NCBI RefSeq assembly: GCF_029931775.1
Contig: NC_079325.1
Span: forward strand, 54,482,286-54,546,285
Reading direction: 5' to 3'
Length of the DNA: 64,000 nucleotides
From: Euleptes europaea
Lineage: Eukaryota; Chordata; Lepidosauria; Squamata; Sphaerodactylidae
Each line of letters begins with the position of its first letter. Within the stretch, counting starts at the first letter, position 1. Shown here piece after piece: positions 1 to 11,220 of this stretch. The notes under the pieces were generated by a model. That model was not told the origin of the DNA. It saw only the letters and a program-made list of their open reading frames with translations, and did not search any database. The position numbers and the translations under genes are program-made.

Positions 1-17
1 CCTATGCGTCTCTGGGG

Positions 18-242
18 TGGGAATGCCAGCCTCCTGGAATTACAGCTCATCTCCAGACTACAGAGATCAGCTCCCCTGGAGAAAATGGATGCTTTGGAGG
101 GCGGGCTCTGTGGCATTGTTCCCCACTGAGGTCCCTGCTCTCCCCAGGCTCCATCCCCAAATCTCCTGCAGTTTCCCAACTTGGATCTGGCAACCCTACC
201 CCCCATCCCCCGCCGGTGGCCAGGCGGGACCTGGCAACCCTA
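18..242 (+). mobile_element. hAT MITE, type B
   Basis: The copy runs from TGGGAATGCC to GGCAACCCTA. Type B differs from type A by the segment CTGGAATTACAGCTCATCTC and by a longer right half with CCACTGAGGTCCC. Confidence 0.75.
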
Positions 243-884
243 GTCTGGGTGCTGCTCAGGCTGATGTGAGACCTCTCCAGACTGAAATCTCCAAGGAAAT
301 TTGGCTCCTGACGCGACAGGAAGGGACCACAACAGGAAACCTGCCAGGGACGGTCCCCGATGTGCTTCGAGCACCAGAGGCTGGCTGTCGGGGGAAAGCA
401 TCGTCACCAGGCTGCAGCACAGCATATCAGCTGAGTTCTCTGGGCAAGGGGGCTTCTGCTTTGCTCTTTGCACTCTTGAGCGCATTCGGGTAAACAACAG
501 ATGCGATGACTGCACATCGGCGGGGCTGGTTTGGAGCCACCTTGGCTACGAGGGATATAAATACCTTTCCCCACCACAACACTGGAATGGTTCTACAGGC
601 TCCATGCATAAGCCGACTGGCCAGCACCTGTGGTGTCTCCAGAACCCCTCCAGCCCTCCCTCCGGCTGTTGTGCAACAGTTTAAAAGGTTTCCCTTTTTC
701 AAGAGATACAGGGAAGAGAAATGCACAGTGGCACACTTTTAAAGAATAAAAAGAAAGGCAGCTTCACGCTAGGCATGTAGAACCCATGGCGATTTCTCTT
801 GAAAGAATACTTGTATTTTTACCCTTAAACTCTCTGGACTTCAGAAGCCACTCCAATGCTTGTAATATGTCATGAAAATTTTAT
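243..884. other. No gene recognised
   Basis: Mixed-composition sequence after the first MITE. I see no repeat or gene that I can name. The same holds for 1086-1523, 1716-2071 and 2489-3226. Confidence 0.5.
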
Positions 885-1085
885 CGTTTATTTAATTCAT
901 TTATTTATTTTATTTCATTTGTACCCTGCCTTTCTCCCCAATGGGGACCCAGAGCAGCTTACATGGTTCTCCTCTTCCTCCATATTATCCTCACAACAGC
1001 CCTGTGAGGTAGGTTAGACTGAGAGTGTTTGACAGGCCTAAGATCCTCCAGTGAGCTTCCGTGGCAGTGTGGGGATTTCATGGAA
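885..1085 (-). mobile_element. tRNA-derived SINE, S1 type
   Basis: TTTATTTATTTTATTTCATT tail, CCCAATGGGGACCCAGAGC, and a partial head. Confidence 0.7.
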
Positions 1086-1523
1086 TGAAAGCTCTCGCAC
1101 CTTTTGTGGGTTTCCACTTTATTTCAGTTGTTTATAACTTGGTACAATCTTCTTTCTGATTGTGGCAAGGAGTGGAGTCCGGAACGTTTGCTGAGTTAGA
1201 GACTGGACATCTTGCAATCCTTTGCATATTTGACATTATATATTGTCTATATGTATTCTCTAATCGCAGACACTGCCGAACACTATATAATCCATGATGC
1301 AGCATGGCCGTAAGCAATGTATGCACACATGGCAACAGGGGGCATGAACAATATAACCTGAAGGTCAGGTATAAATAACATGTAGGCCCTGAGTGTTTGT
1401 TTCATCCAAGGGCACTTCATCCACAGTTGCACTGCATCAGTTGCAGGCTCTTTGGCCTGCAGTTGTTGCTTAAACTGTTAATAGTTCCTATCCCTAGCTA
1501 TTTTGCCTATCTCCAATTGTGCA

Positions 1524-1715
1524 ATCCAGTGTGGTGGGGTGGTTAGAGTGTCAGGCCAGGGCTGAGTACAAAACCTTTGGCTCTGCCATGAAGCACAATG
1601 AGCAACTTTGGCCTAGTCACTCTCTCCCAGGCTAACCTACCTCATAGGGTTGTTCGGAGACAGAGGACGACAGCAACATGTATGAATTATTTGGAGAAGG
1701 ATGAAAACGAAATAT
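1524..1715 (+). mobile_element. tRNA-derived SINE, S1 type
   Basis: CAGTGTGGTGGGGTGGTTAG head with GGCTAACCTACCTCATAGGG; the tail is degraded. Confidence 0.6.
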
Positions 1716-2071
1716 GTGGAATTCTGCTGCCCTAGATGGCATTGACCCTCACCACCCTTCCCTTCTCTCCCAGTTTGCCTCCCCTATGTCAAATTTAACA
1801 TTGCAAGAGCATCAGGGTAGGGCCCTGGCATCCTGCAGTGACGCCATAAAATGCTGTGGGCTCTGACGATAGAACTAGATACATAAATAATGCTCTGCAT
1901 GTAATTATACTATTCTACAAAGGCCACGATGCAGGCTGATCCATGAATGGCATGTGCTCAGGTCACTTGAGCCAGAAGCATGTTAGTACAAAGGGGTTTT
2001 ACTGGAATCCAGTTGAAACAGCCGTCTGTATCTTTTTATTTCACTCTTCCTTGAAAAATCTCGAGAACAAC

Positions 2072-2140
2072 CTCTTCTCCTTTCTGTCATTACAACAACC
2101 CTGTGAAGTAGGGTAGGCCGAGTGACTCACCTCACCCCAG
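2072..2140 (-). mobile_element. S1 SINE fragment
   Basis: ACAACCCTGTGAAGTAGGGT in reverse context. Confidence 0.45.
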
Positions 2141-2242
2141 TTTCCTCCGCACAAAGTTCAGCAACTAGCTTGACCGTCAGAATGCAGCAATTTCAAACCA
2201 ATCTTTTCATTTTGCCATTTATAGCCAGGATTGCAGCCCAGT

Positions 2243-2488
2243 TTTATTTATTTATTTGTTGGTTTATACCCCTCCTTTTCCCCCAAATGGGGACCCAAAG
2301 CATCTTACAACATTCTCCTCCCCTCCATTTTATTGTCACAGCAATCTTGTGAGGTAGATTAAGCTGAGAATGAGTGACTGGCCCAAGGTCACCCAGTAAG
2401 GTTCCACGACAGAGTTGGGATTTGAAGCTGGATCTCCCAAATCTTAGTCCAATGCTCTAACCACTATGAAACATTGCCCCATTCACAA
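2243..2488 (-). mobile_element. tRNA-derived SINE, S1 type
   Basis: TTTATTTATTTATTTG tail through CTCTAACCACTATG head. Confidence 0.75.
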
Positions 2489-3226
2489 GTTACTGTAGAC
2501 AGACACATATGATCTATGTACAATGTACTCTTGGTTTTTTTGATATATACGTTGACTACTTCTCATGTTACACTCAATGGATATACAGCTGAACATGATA
2601 CACACCTCACATTTATCAAAGTACTGGTGCCTGATTTCATTGCAAAGTGAATGCATGTTTTTCTTTCCTACAGATGTTTGCAGGTGGGATGTACATGTGT
2701 TCACTGTAACATGAACAGGGCTTGTGTATATGCTGCAATTATGTGAAAAGTAAAATGTATTGGTAGCCAGGCTTAAAATCGAACTTCTTAAAAACTCCAC
2801 TTAAAAAAATTAAAACACATTTCTAACCCTTACACAGAGGAAGATATATTTGAGTATATTTGGAGAACACCTGCTGAAATCACAGAAATCAGCCTGAATA
2901 AGATTTTCTGTGGGTCGGAAAGGTTTTACACTTCTCCAATAATTAGCAAAACAAGGAGAAATTATTATGTTACTGTATCTAATGGCACAAATGGGTGACT
3001 TATCACAGTTGTGAGCATTTGAAAACCAGGCCAGCCATAGATAAGTTAGAGGTCTTCCACTTATATCAAGTAATCCCAGGTATGTAGGCAGATATGATTT
3101 TGTTCATTAACCAAAAGGAAAAAATATCCCTAAATGATCTGACAAGGACTGAACATGTTCTAGGAGGAATACTGAGAGCAGTTGAAAAGGGAAAACAACA
3201 GAGTATGATCTTCTGGACCACCAAGA

Positions 3227-3435
3227 CTGGGGTTGTCAACTTCCAGGTAGGACCAGGAGATTTCCAGAGTTAGAATAAATTTCCGGTCCACAGAGATCAG
3301 TTGCCCTGGAGAAAACGGCTGCTTTGGAGAGTGGACATTGTAGCATCCCCCCACCCAGGTTCCTCCCCAAACCTCATGCTCCAGCTCCACATGCAAGTTT
3401 CCACGATTTCCCAACCCAGAGTTGACACCCACGCA
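3227..3435 (+). mobile_element. Degenerate type B hAT MITE
   Basis: GGGGTTGTCAACTTCCAGGT, the CAGAGATCAGTTGCCCTGG segment and a fading right end identify an old copy. Confidence 0.6.
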
Positions 3436-3591
3436 TGAGAACTTGTCCAAGTAACTGTCAGGACTGAGCATGCTCATTGCCCTCTGGAATCCACGGGGTG
3501 TCCAGGGCAATTGAGTAAACATGGAAAGGGAGGATTAGCCTGTGGAAAGACCCCAAAACACATCATTTTACAGAAGAAACACCCAATTACC

Positions 3592-4198
3592 TAAGGTTGC
3601 CAGCTCTGGGTTGGGAAAAACCTGGAAATTTTGGGGGTGTGGCTTGGGGAAGACTGCGTTTGGGAAGGAAGGGACTTCAGTGGGGTATAATGTTGTATCC
3701 TTCCGAGCTCCAGGTTGGGAAATACCTGGATATTTGGGGGGCAGAACCTGAGGAGGACGGGGTTTGGGAAGGGAGGGGCTTCAATGCCATGGAGTCCTAT
3801 CGCCAAAAGGGCCCTTTTCTCCAGGGGAACTGACCTCTGTCAGCTGGAGAGCAGTTAGTACTAGAGCAGTGGTTCCCAACCTTTTTTTGACCAGGGACCA
3901 CTAGGACTTTTTTGTTCGGTGCAGGGACCCCAAGGTTCAAAATAAAAATTCCGGGAATTTGAAAATAAACTTTAATCATAACTCTTAGTTAAACATTAAA
4001 CTTAGAATTATATTTGAATATATATATTTTATAATAGAGGACTTTTAATTGAAAATATTATTTTATTATGGGTTTATAACTTTGTTTCGCGGACCTTAAT
4101 TTAGTTCTCGAGGACCCCTGGGGGTCCATGGACCCCTGGTTGGGAACCAGTGTCCTAGAGGGAGATCTCCAGCCACAACCTGGGGGTGGGCGTCCCTA
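3592..4198 (-). mobile_element. Compound hAT MITE interrupted by a Charlie-like hAT
   Basis: Two reverse-oriented right halves (3592-3710 and about 3711 on) lie in tandem, followed by the rest of the second unit, which reads across the inserted element at 3867-4152 and ends in CCCTA at 4198. No clear outer duplication is seen. Confidence 0.65.
3867..4152 (+). mobile_element. hAT-Charlie-like non-autonomous transposon
   Basis: Terminal inverted repeats CAGTGGTTCCCAACC and GGTTGGGAACCAGTG flank a 286-bp AT-rich body. The 8-bp target duplications TACTAGAG and TCCTAGAG match at seven positions. It inserted into the MITE around it. Confidence 0.8.
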
Positions 4199-5090
4199 GC
4201 GACCTCTATTCTACGATTACTTATGGAGAGGCTTTGCGTGCAGAGCAGCACCCGCCGCAGAAGCGCGGGTGCCGAAGCCCAGCAATTAGCCTGATCTGCA
4301 TCTGGGGTCCAGATTGCGGAGCGCGGCTTTCCCGGCGTCAGAACGTGCAGACCCCCGTCCCGTGTCCCCCCACCCCTCCCAGCCCAGACGTTGCCCGGGT
4401 GCAGCTGGCCCACAACTTTGCTGCCCGGGCTTGAGCCCCCGGGGCTGAGAACGGGAGGGGGGGGGACGGTTTTGCAGGCACCGCCAGCGAGGAGAGGCCG
4501 GCGCGGACTCCGAGGAGGAGGGGCGGGAGGAGTGGGGCGGGGGGGGGGAGCAGCCTCGGAAGAGCGCCGTTAATCTAGGTTGCAATACGGTTTCACCAAG
4601 CTGCGGTTTGCGGTAAACTGCGGCCCGCTGCCGAGCGAGCCCGGACCGCGCTGCCTTTGCAGAGGGGAAGCAGGCTCAGTCATACGCTGCGCTTTTGCAA
4701 AGGGAAGGCATAGGAGAAGCAAGCCCCCCACCCCCGTGGGATGACTTTTGCAACACTCTTTCCTGCTGCTCGCAATCCCCGCCGCCCACTTCCCGCCTTT
4801 GTTTCCCGACCGGTTCTCAACGAACCAGCGATGCCGCCGACTCGGGAATCCAGGGCGGGTTTTCCAGCGGCTTTCTCCTCGGGAAAAAATCCCCGTCCTG
4901 AAGGAGTCCTCTACCTGTCTGACACCGGCGCGCCGCAGCCGCCTTCCGCCAAGCCCTGTTCACCTGGGACAGCGGCAGACAAATCCCAGGCTGGATTGCG
5001 GACCTGGTCCGGAATGGATTGTGTGCCTAGCGCAGCAGGCAGCCAAGAAACTGCAAAATAAATACCTCCTCTTTGTTAATCCTTGAAAAG
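4199..5090. promoter_or_regulatory. CpG-rich block, no recognised gene
   Basis: From about 4240 to 5000 the sequence is GC-rich with many CpG pairs and few repeats, which in a vertebrate suggests a CpG island and promoter. None of the open frames resembles a known protein, and I see no convincing start codon plus donor. From 5090 to 5759 the sequence becomes AT-richer and I recognise nothing in it. Confidence 0.4.
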
Positions 5091-5759
5091 AAAAAGAAAA
5101 CCTAAAAGGCAGAGCCTGCTTCCTCCAAACAGTCTGGTGCTTTTGAAAAGCTGTGTGTAGTGGATCCACTGTGAGAAATAAGCAGCCGGGGCATGCAAAT
5201 CCTTATCACCTAGGGGCTATAATCCTATCAAGGGATGCTTCTGAATTTCTCCTCCGATTGGAAACCGCAGAAGGATCTGGCCCTGTTCCCAAAGAGGAAG
5301 TGGTGTATTAATAATGCTTAATTGTTCTGCTTTTTGCTTCCAGACTTTGTACAGGGGGCTGTGGGTGCTCACTTCTTCCTTACCCACAATGTGTGTGCCC
5401 ATGGATGAAACACTGCAAAAATGCATTCTTGTTATGGCTACCTGTACTGTCGTGTGCAGATTCTTTTTGTGTGGAGTACGCATCATAGGTTCGCTTCAGT
5501 GAAAAAACACACTAAATGAATCTTGATACAATTATGTCTGGGATTACACTAAGGGTTACTTTTTTGCAGTGTTTTATTGATACACTGCAATAAAAATAGA
5601 GGGGGGAATCTACAAACAAATGAAAGGGATGGAAAGAGATGGACAAGCATGCATGCTCCTTTCAGAAATTTATTTTAAAAATTCTCCTAATTTAAATGGA
5701 ATTCTGGGAGAAAGTTCTAGAATCATAAAGGAACAGAAGGAAATCACCCAATCCTCGAC

Positions 5760-5768
5760 TAGGGTGGC
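5760..5768 (+). mobile_element. Left stub of a hAT MITE beside the 5' LTR
   Basis: TAGGGTGGC directly before the 5' LTR resembles the MITE left end. With 10597-10746 it suggests that the LTR element landed in a MITE. Confidence 0.4.
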
Positions 5769-6082
5769 TGTTGTGTATGTATATAGTTGGGGAGTAAGCA
5801 AGGGAGACTTAGGAGCTTGAGTTCTGCACGAAGGATCCTAAACCCTGCTCACCCTATTGGTCAAGCAAACGGACCCCATTGGCTCTAAGCCAATATGTAC
5901 CATTGGTCACCAGGAGGTTATGTCCCCCTATCACGGATCAAGGGAGTGGCCGCAGGCGGCCAAGGGAGCATATAAACTGGTTGCTCATTGTGTTAACCAG
6001 TTCTGTTCCTGTAATCAATAAACGCGGTTGTTGTTTGAACTCCATCTCCGACCTCATGAATCCTTCCCACGCGGACTTAACA
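5769..6082 (+). repeat. 5' LTR of the Ty3/gypsy element
   Basis: This 314-bp LTR starts TGTTGTG and ends TTAACA, giving the usual TG...CA ends. It contains a TATA-like CATATAAAC near 5967 and an AATAAA signal near 6017, which place promoter and polyadenylation functions inside the repeat. Confidence 0.92.
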
Positions 6083-6301
6083 GTGGCGACGAAGACTGGA
6101 GAGCGACCCGGCTGACCTGCTGTATCACTCCCGCTCCGCCATTTCACAGTGACCAGTAGGCAGCCCGGTCCGCATTGCTGAATCACACGCCGGCTGTCCC
6201 ACAGCTACAGCATCGCTCCGCGACCTCGCTGTGTCCGGTAGGCAGCCCGGCCCGATTGCTGATTCACTTGGATTCTCGGGAGAGACGAACACACCACACT
6301 C

Positions 6302-7110
6302 ATGGCCACCACCGGTTCGATGGAGGCATTCGACATCTCCAACCCCGGCGACTGGGAGAGCTATGCTTCCCATGTCTCATTCTTCATGGTGGTGAATAAG
6401 TTCACGGACGCCGAGCAGAAGCAGGCAGTTTTCCTCAGCGTCTGCGGGCCCCAGACATTCCAGCTGGCCCAGACCCTCGTGGCCCCCGCAAAGCTCGAGG
6501 AGACCAGTTTCGACGCCATCATGATGGCGCTGGGCGGCCATTTCACCCGCAGCCCACGGTGTTGGCCCACGGCCATGACTTCCACCTTCGCGACCAACAG
6601 CCTGGAGAGACCGCTGCCAAGTACCTCGCCGCTCTCCGCCAGAGCGCAAGGTCCTGCGCTTTCTCAGCCCTCGACAAGATGCTCCGGGACCGGTTCGTGT
6701 TTGGCCTCCGGGACGCGAAGGTGTGCCGCCGCATGAAAGGGAAAAAGGAGGCAACGCTGGCGATGGCCGTCGAGGAGGCGGCCGAGTCTGAGGACCGAGA
6801 CGACCGTATTGGGGACCACACTGCTGCCTCATCTGCCAGGGGCCCGAAAGAGATTGCCCCCATCCATTTTGGACACGCCAGTGATGGCGACTCCGGCAAC
6901 AAGGCCCACAAAATGTCTGCCAGGGCGCCCAAGCCACGGGGCCAGCTTCAAGGGCCTGCACCAGCTGCGGTGACCCCCATGACCGCTGCACTTGCCGATT
7001 CCGCGATGCTCAGTGCAGGGCATGCGGGCATTCCGGCCACATCGCCAAGGTCTGCCGCTCGTCGAGGAAACCGTCTCGCCCAGAGAAGAAAGACCGGTCT
7101 ACGCTCTCTC
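6302..7110 (+). mobile_element. gag region of the Ty3/gypsy element
   Basis: This is the first coding part after the leader. Capsid-like helical sequence is followed by a region whose codons include a cysteine- and histidine-rich zinc knuckle near 6970-7060, as expected for a nucleocapsid. It is part of a fossil element and not a host gene. Confidence 0.75.
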
Positions 7111-7149
7111 TGACGACAACGACTCCGAGTCCCCATGCCGTGACCAACG

Positions 7150-10100
7150 CGACTGCCGCCGCGTCCACACCCTCACTCTGCACAAGGTCCACAGCGTTGA
7201 CAAGCTCTCAACCACCGTTTTCATTCAGGGGACGCCCTGCGAGATGGAAGTGGATCCGCCCTCTCCATCATATCTGCGGACACCTTCCAGGTCCTGGCCG
7301 AGTGCGCCCCGATGCCCAAGCTGCAGCCCTCCAGCCTCATCATTACGGAATTCCAACGCTGCCGCGTTCAGGTCGAGGGTGTCGACCGCGTGAACATGCG
7401 CTATGGGTCCCGTACGAGCCGCCTGTGCTTCGTCGTTGTCAAGGGGCCCCGCGCCAGCCTCCTGGGGTTTGAGTGTTTCAAGGCCCTCAGACTGCAAATC
7501 ACGGGCCTGCACCACCTCAACAGAGCGCCCCTCGAGTCTGTCTGGGCCGAGTACGAGGATGTTTGGCGTGGCCCCTTGGGCTGTTACAAGGGGCCACCTG
7601 TCTGCCTCCTCATCGACCCCGCCGCCATCCCCATCCGACTGAAGCCCCGCCGTGTCCCCTTCACGCTCAAGGACCAGATCGACGCAGAGCTCGATCGCCT
7701 CATCGCCCAAGGCGTCCTGGTTCCGGTACCCAATGCGAAGTGGGAAACCCCGATCGTCACGCCTCTGAAACCGAACGGGGACGTCCGCATCTGTGCGGAC
7801 TACAAGTGCACGCTGAACAAGGCCCTGCAGAGTCACGCCTACCCTGTGCCCGTCGTGAGCCACCTTCTGTCCTCCCTCGCCAGGGGCCGGTTCTTCGCCA
7901 AACTAGACCTGGCCCAGGCGTATCAGCAGCTGCCGGTGGACGAGGCCTTGACGGAGGCGCAGACCATCGTCACTCACCGGTGCGCGTTCCGGGTGACCCG
8001 TCTGCAGTTCAGGGTCAGCACGGCCCCGAGGATCTTCCAGAACATCATGGAGGACCTCCTTAAGGGCCTGCCTGGCGTCGTCCCGTACTTCGATGATGTC
8101 CTGATCGCAGCTGCCTCCGAGGAGGAACTCTTAGACCATGTCCGCCAGGTGCTTGGCCGTTTCAGAACCGCGGGCCTCACCGTCAAGTGCGAGAAGTGCC
8201 AGCTGGGCCTTCCACAGGTAGAGTTCCTGGGCTACCTCATCGATGCTGCTGGGATCCACCCAACCCCATCGAAAGTCAAGGCAATCCACAGCGCCCCTCT
8301 GCCCAAGTGCAAGCAGGAGCTCCAGGCGTTCTTGGGACTTTTAAATTTTTATCACGCCTTCCTGCCCAACAAGGTGTCGGTCGCCGAGCCCCTCCACCGC
8401 CTCCTGGACAAGTCCGCTCCATGGTTGTGGAGCAAGCCACAGCAGCGAGCCTTCGAGGCCGCAAAGGGCCTCCTCTCCTCGTCCAGCCTGCTCATCCACT
8501 TCGATGAGAAGTTGCCGGTGGTGCTGACCTGCGACGCCTCCCCATATGGCATCGGTGCGGTCCTGCAGCACCAGTTGCCTGACCGTCAGGAAGCCCCAAT
8601 TGCTTTTTACTCCAGGACTCTCACGCCAGCCGAACGGAACTATGCGCAGATCGCCCGGGAGGCCCTCGCCGTCGTGGCTGGCGTCAAGAAGTTACACGAC
8701 TTTGTCTACGGCCGCCGGTTCATGATTGTGACTGACCACAAGCCGCTCTTGGGGTTGTTCGTTCTGGATCTCCAGACGCCGCAGATCCTGTCGCCCCGGA
8801 TGCTCCGCTGGTCCATTTTTATGAACGCCTATGAGTTCCAGCTCGCCCATTGGCCCAGGAAGTCCATCGGCAACACCGACGCCCTCATCCGCCTGCCGCT
8901 TGAAGTCTGCGACCCTGACCCACATCCCGCCGGTGACATCATGCTGCTGGAGTTGCTGCCAGAAGCCCCCCTCCACGCATCAGACATCGCCGCGCACACG
9001 GCTAAGGATCGCACCCTCGCCCGGGTTCTCAACTGGGTGGGGAAAGGGTGGCCGGCCACCAAGCCGGACAGGAAATTCAAGCCGTTCGCCAGGCGCCAAC
9101 ACGAGCTATCACTAAACAAGGGGTGCCTGCTCTGGGGGAGCCGTGTGGTGATTCCAGTGAAGCTGCGCACAGGGGTCCTGGAGGCTCTACACGTCTGCCA
9201 CCTGGGAATCGTGCGCATGAAGGCCCTGGTTAGGAGCTACGTGTGGTGGCCAGGCATTGACGCTGCTGTCGAGGAGTGGGTGAGCCATTGCCGATCTTGC
9301 CAGGAGTCGCGCCCAGAGATGCCGCGCACTGGGAGTCCACACACACACCCTGGTCCCGCATCCACATAGACTTTGCGGGACCCTTCCAGGGTAAGACTTT
9401 TCTGATTATTGTGGACTTCTACTCTAAATGGCTGGAGGTGGTCGATGTCGGCTCTGTGACCTCGCGTACGGTCATCCGAGAGCTGTGCAAGGTCTTCGCA
9501 ACCCACGGTTTGCCAGACACCGTGGTCTCCGACAACGGGGCCCAATTTATGTCCTCCAAGTTCAAGGAGTTCCTGGCCAAGAACTTGATACGCCACGCAA
9601 CCTTGGCTCCGTTCCACCCCGCCACCAACGGACAGGCGGAACAGATGGTCTGGACCACCAAGGAGGCATTGCGACGCATCGACCGTTGTGACTGGGACAG
9701 GGGGCTGGTGGATTTCCTCCTAGCACAGCACACCACGCCCAACTCCGTGACTAGGAAGAGCCCCACGGAACTCCTCATGGGTCGCCGGCCGAAAACTCTG
9801 CTCGACCGGCTGCACCCCAACCTGGCGCCTGAGTACCCGGGCCACAAGGACTCGACTGCCACTCCAAGGGTCGTTGAGCAGGACGACCCCGTGTTCGCCC
9901 GAAACTACAGAGGGGGCCCCGCCTGGATTCCAGCCACTGTCCAGGATGCCACCGGCCCGGTATCCTATCGGGTCAACACCCTGGAGGGGCGCACCCTGCG
10001 GTGCCACATCGATCAGCTACGCCGCCGCCCCGCTGACTTGCCGGAAGCAGCCATGGTGCCAGCGCCACTGCCAATTCCTGTCCCCAGGGAGCCGGAACAA

Positions 10101-10320
10101 CCGGAGCGATCAGAGCAAACGTTGCCGCTGCCAGCGCCGGACTCCTCCAGCAGCCCGGCGGACGACAACTCAGCCACCGAGGGTGAGACTGATCCAGCAA
10201 CGACAGATCGCCCGACGTCCCCCATCCCAGCGCCGCGCCGTTCCCAGCGGAATCGATCGCGGCTGAGCTACCTTCAGGACTTTGTGTGCTCCCAGTGCAT
10301 GGTGAGGGTCGCTCGGACTT
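7150..10320 (+). mobile_element. pol region of the Ty3/gypsy element (PR-RT-RH-IN)
   Basis: A short protease-like stretch near 7150-7330 is followed by reverse transcriptase (about 7650-8250, with the catalytic YFDDV block near 8086), RNase H (about 8500-8880, with the TCDAS and TDHKP motifs) and integrase (about 9180-9850, with an HHCC zinc-binding end and DNGAQF in the catalytic core). The C-terminal GPVSYRV/DQLRRR block is typical of Mag-like integrases. It is part of the same broken element. Confidence 0.88.
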
Positions 10321-10332
10321 AGGGGGGAGGGG

Positions 10333-10596
10333 TGTTGTGTATGTATATAGTTGGGGAGTAAGCAAGGGAGACTTAGGAGCTTGAGTTCTGCACGAAGGAT
10401 CCTAAACCCTTCTCACCCTATTGGTCAAGCAAACAAACCCCATTGGCTCTAAGCCAATATGTACCATTGGTCACCAGGAGGTTATGTCCCCCTATCATGG
10501 ATCAAGGGGGGAGTGGCCGCAGGAGGCCAAGGGGGCATATAAACAGGGGTTGCTCATTGTGTTAATCAGTTCTGTTCCTGTATTCAATAAACACGG
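10333..10596 (+). repeat. 3' LTR of the Ty3/gypsy element (partial)
   Basis: This repeat matches the first roughly 260 bp of the 5' LTR, including the TATA-like and AATAAA motifs, with about ten substitutions and small length differences. Its right side abuts a MITE fragment. Confidence 0.9.
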
Positions 10597-10746
10597 ATCT
10601 CCAGCCGATAGAGATCAGTTCCCCTGGAGAAAATGGCCGCTTTGGCAATTGCTCTATGGCATTGAAGTCCCTCCCCAAACCCCGCCCTCCTCAGGCTCTA
10701 CCCCAAAAACTTCCCACCGGTAGCAAAGAGGAGCCTGGCAACCCTA
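10597..10746 (+). mobile_element. Right part of a hAT MITE beside the 3' LTR
   Basis: It starts at ATCTCCAGCCGATAGAG and continues to CCTGGCAACCCTA. The 8 bp after it (ACCTAGAT) match 5 of 8 with TCCTCGAC before the left stub. Confidence 0.7.
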
Positions 10747-10789
10747 ACCTAGATTATCCCTTCCCTTGAACTGTCTCCCTGGTTTTTCT

Positions 10790-11206
<417 letters not shown>

Positions 11207-11220
<14 letters not shown>

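Larger units (their letters stand above)
5769..10596 (+). mobile_element. Ty3/gypsy LTR retrotransposon (Metaviridae), fossil
   Basis: The element has direct LTRs, a primer-binding region just after the 5' LTR (from 6083), and a purine-rich tract (10321-10332) just before the 3' LTR. Internal order is gag, protease, reverse transcriptase, RNase H, integrase, which is the Ty3/gypsy order. The integrase tail resembles the Mag-like (K02A2.6-type) group, an inference from wording of the conserved C-terminal block. The coding region still reads well but is broken, with a few breaks visible, and the right LTR is shorter than the left. The LTRs differ at roughly 4-5% of aligned sites by eye, so this is a moderately young insertion. 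It seems to lie inside a hAT MITE. Confidence 0.93.

Noticed and set aside
3867-4152. A member of the TAGGGTTGCC MITE family
   Set aside because: Its CAGTGGTTCCC ends are of the Charlie type, and it interrupts a MITE.
7312-10322. A domesticated host gene made from retroelement pol
   Set aside because: Flanking LTRs, a primer-binding region, a purine tract and full gag-pol order show an ordinary fossil LTR element.
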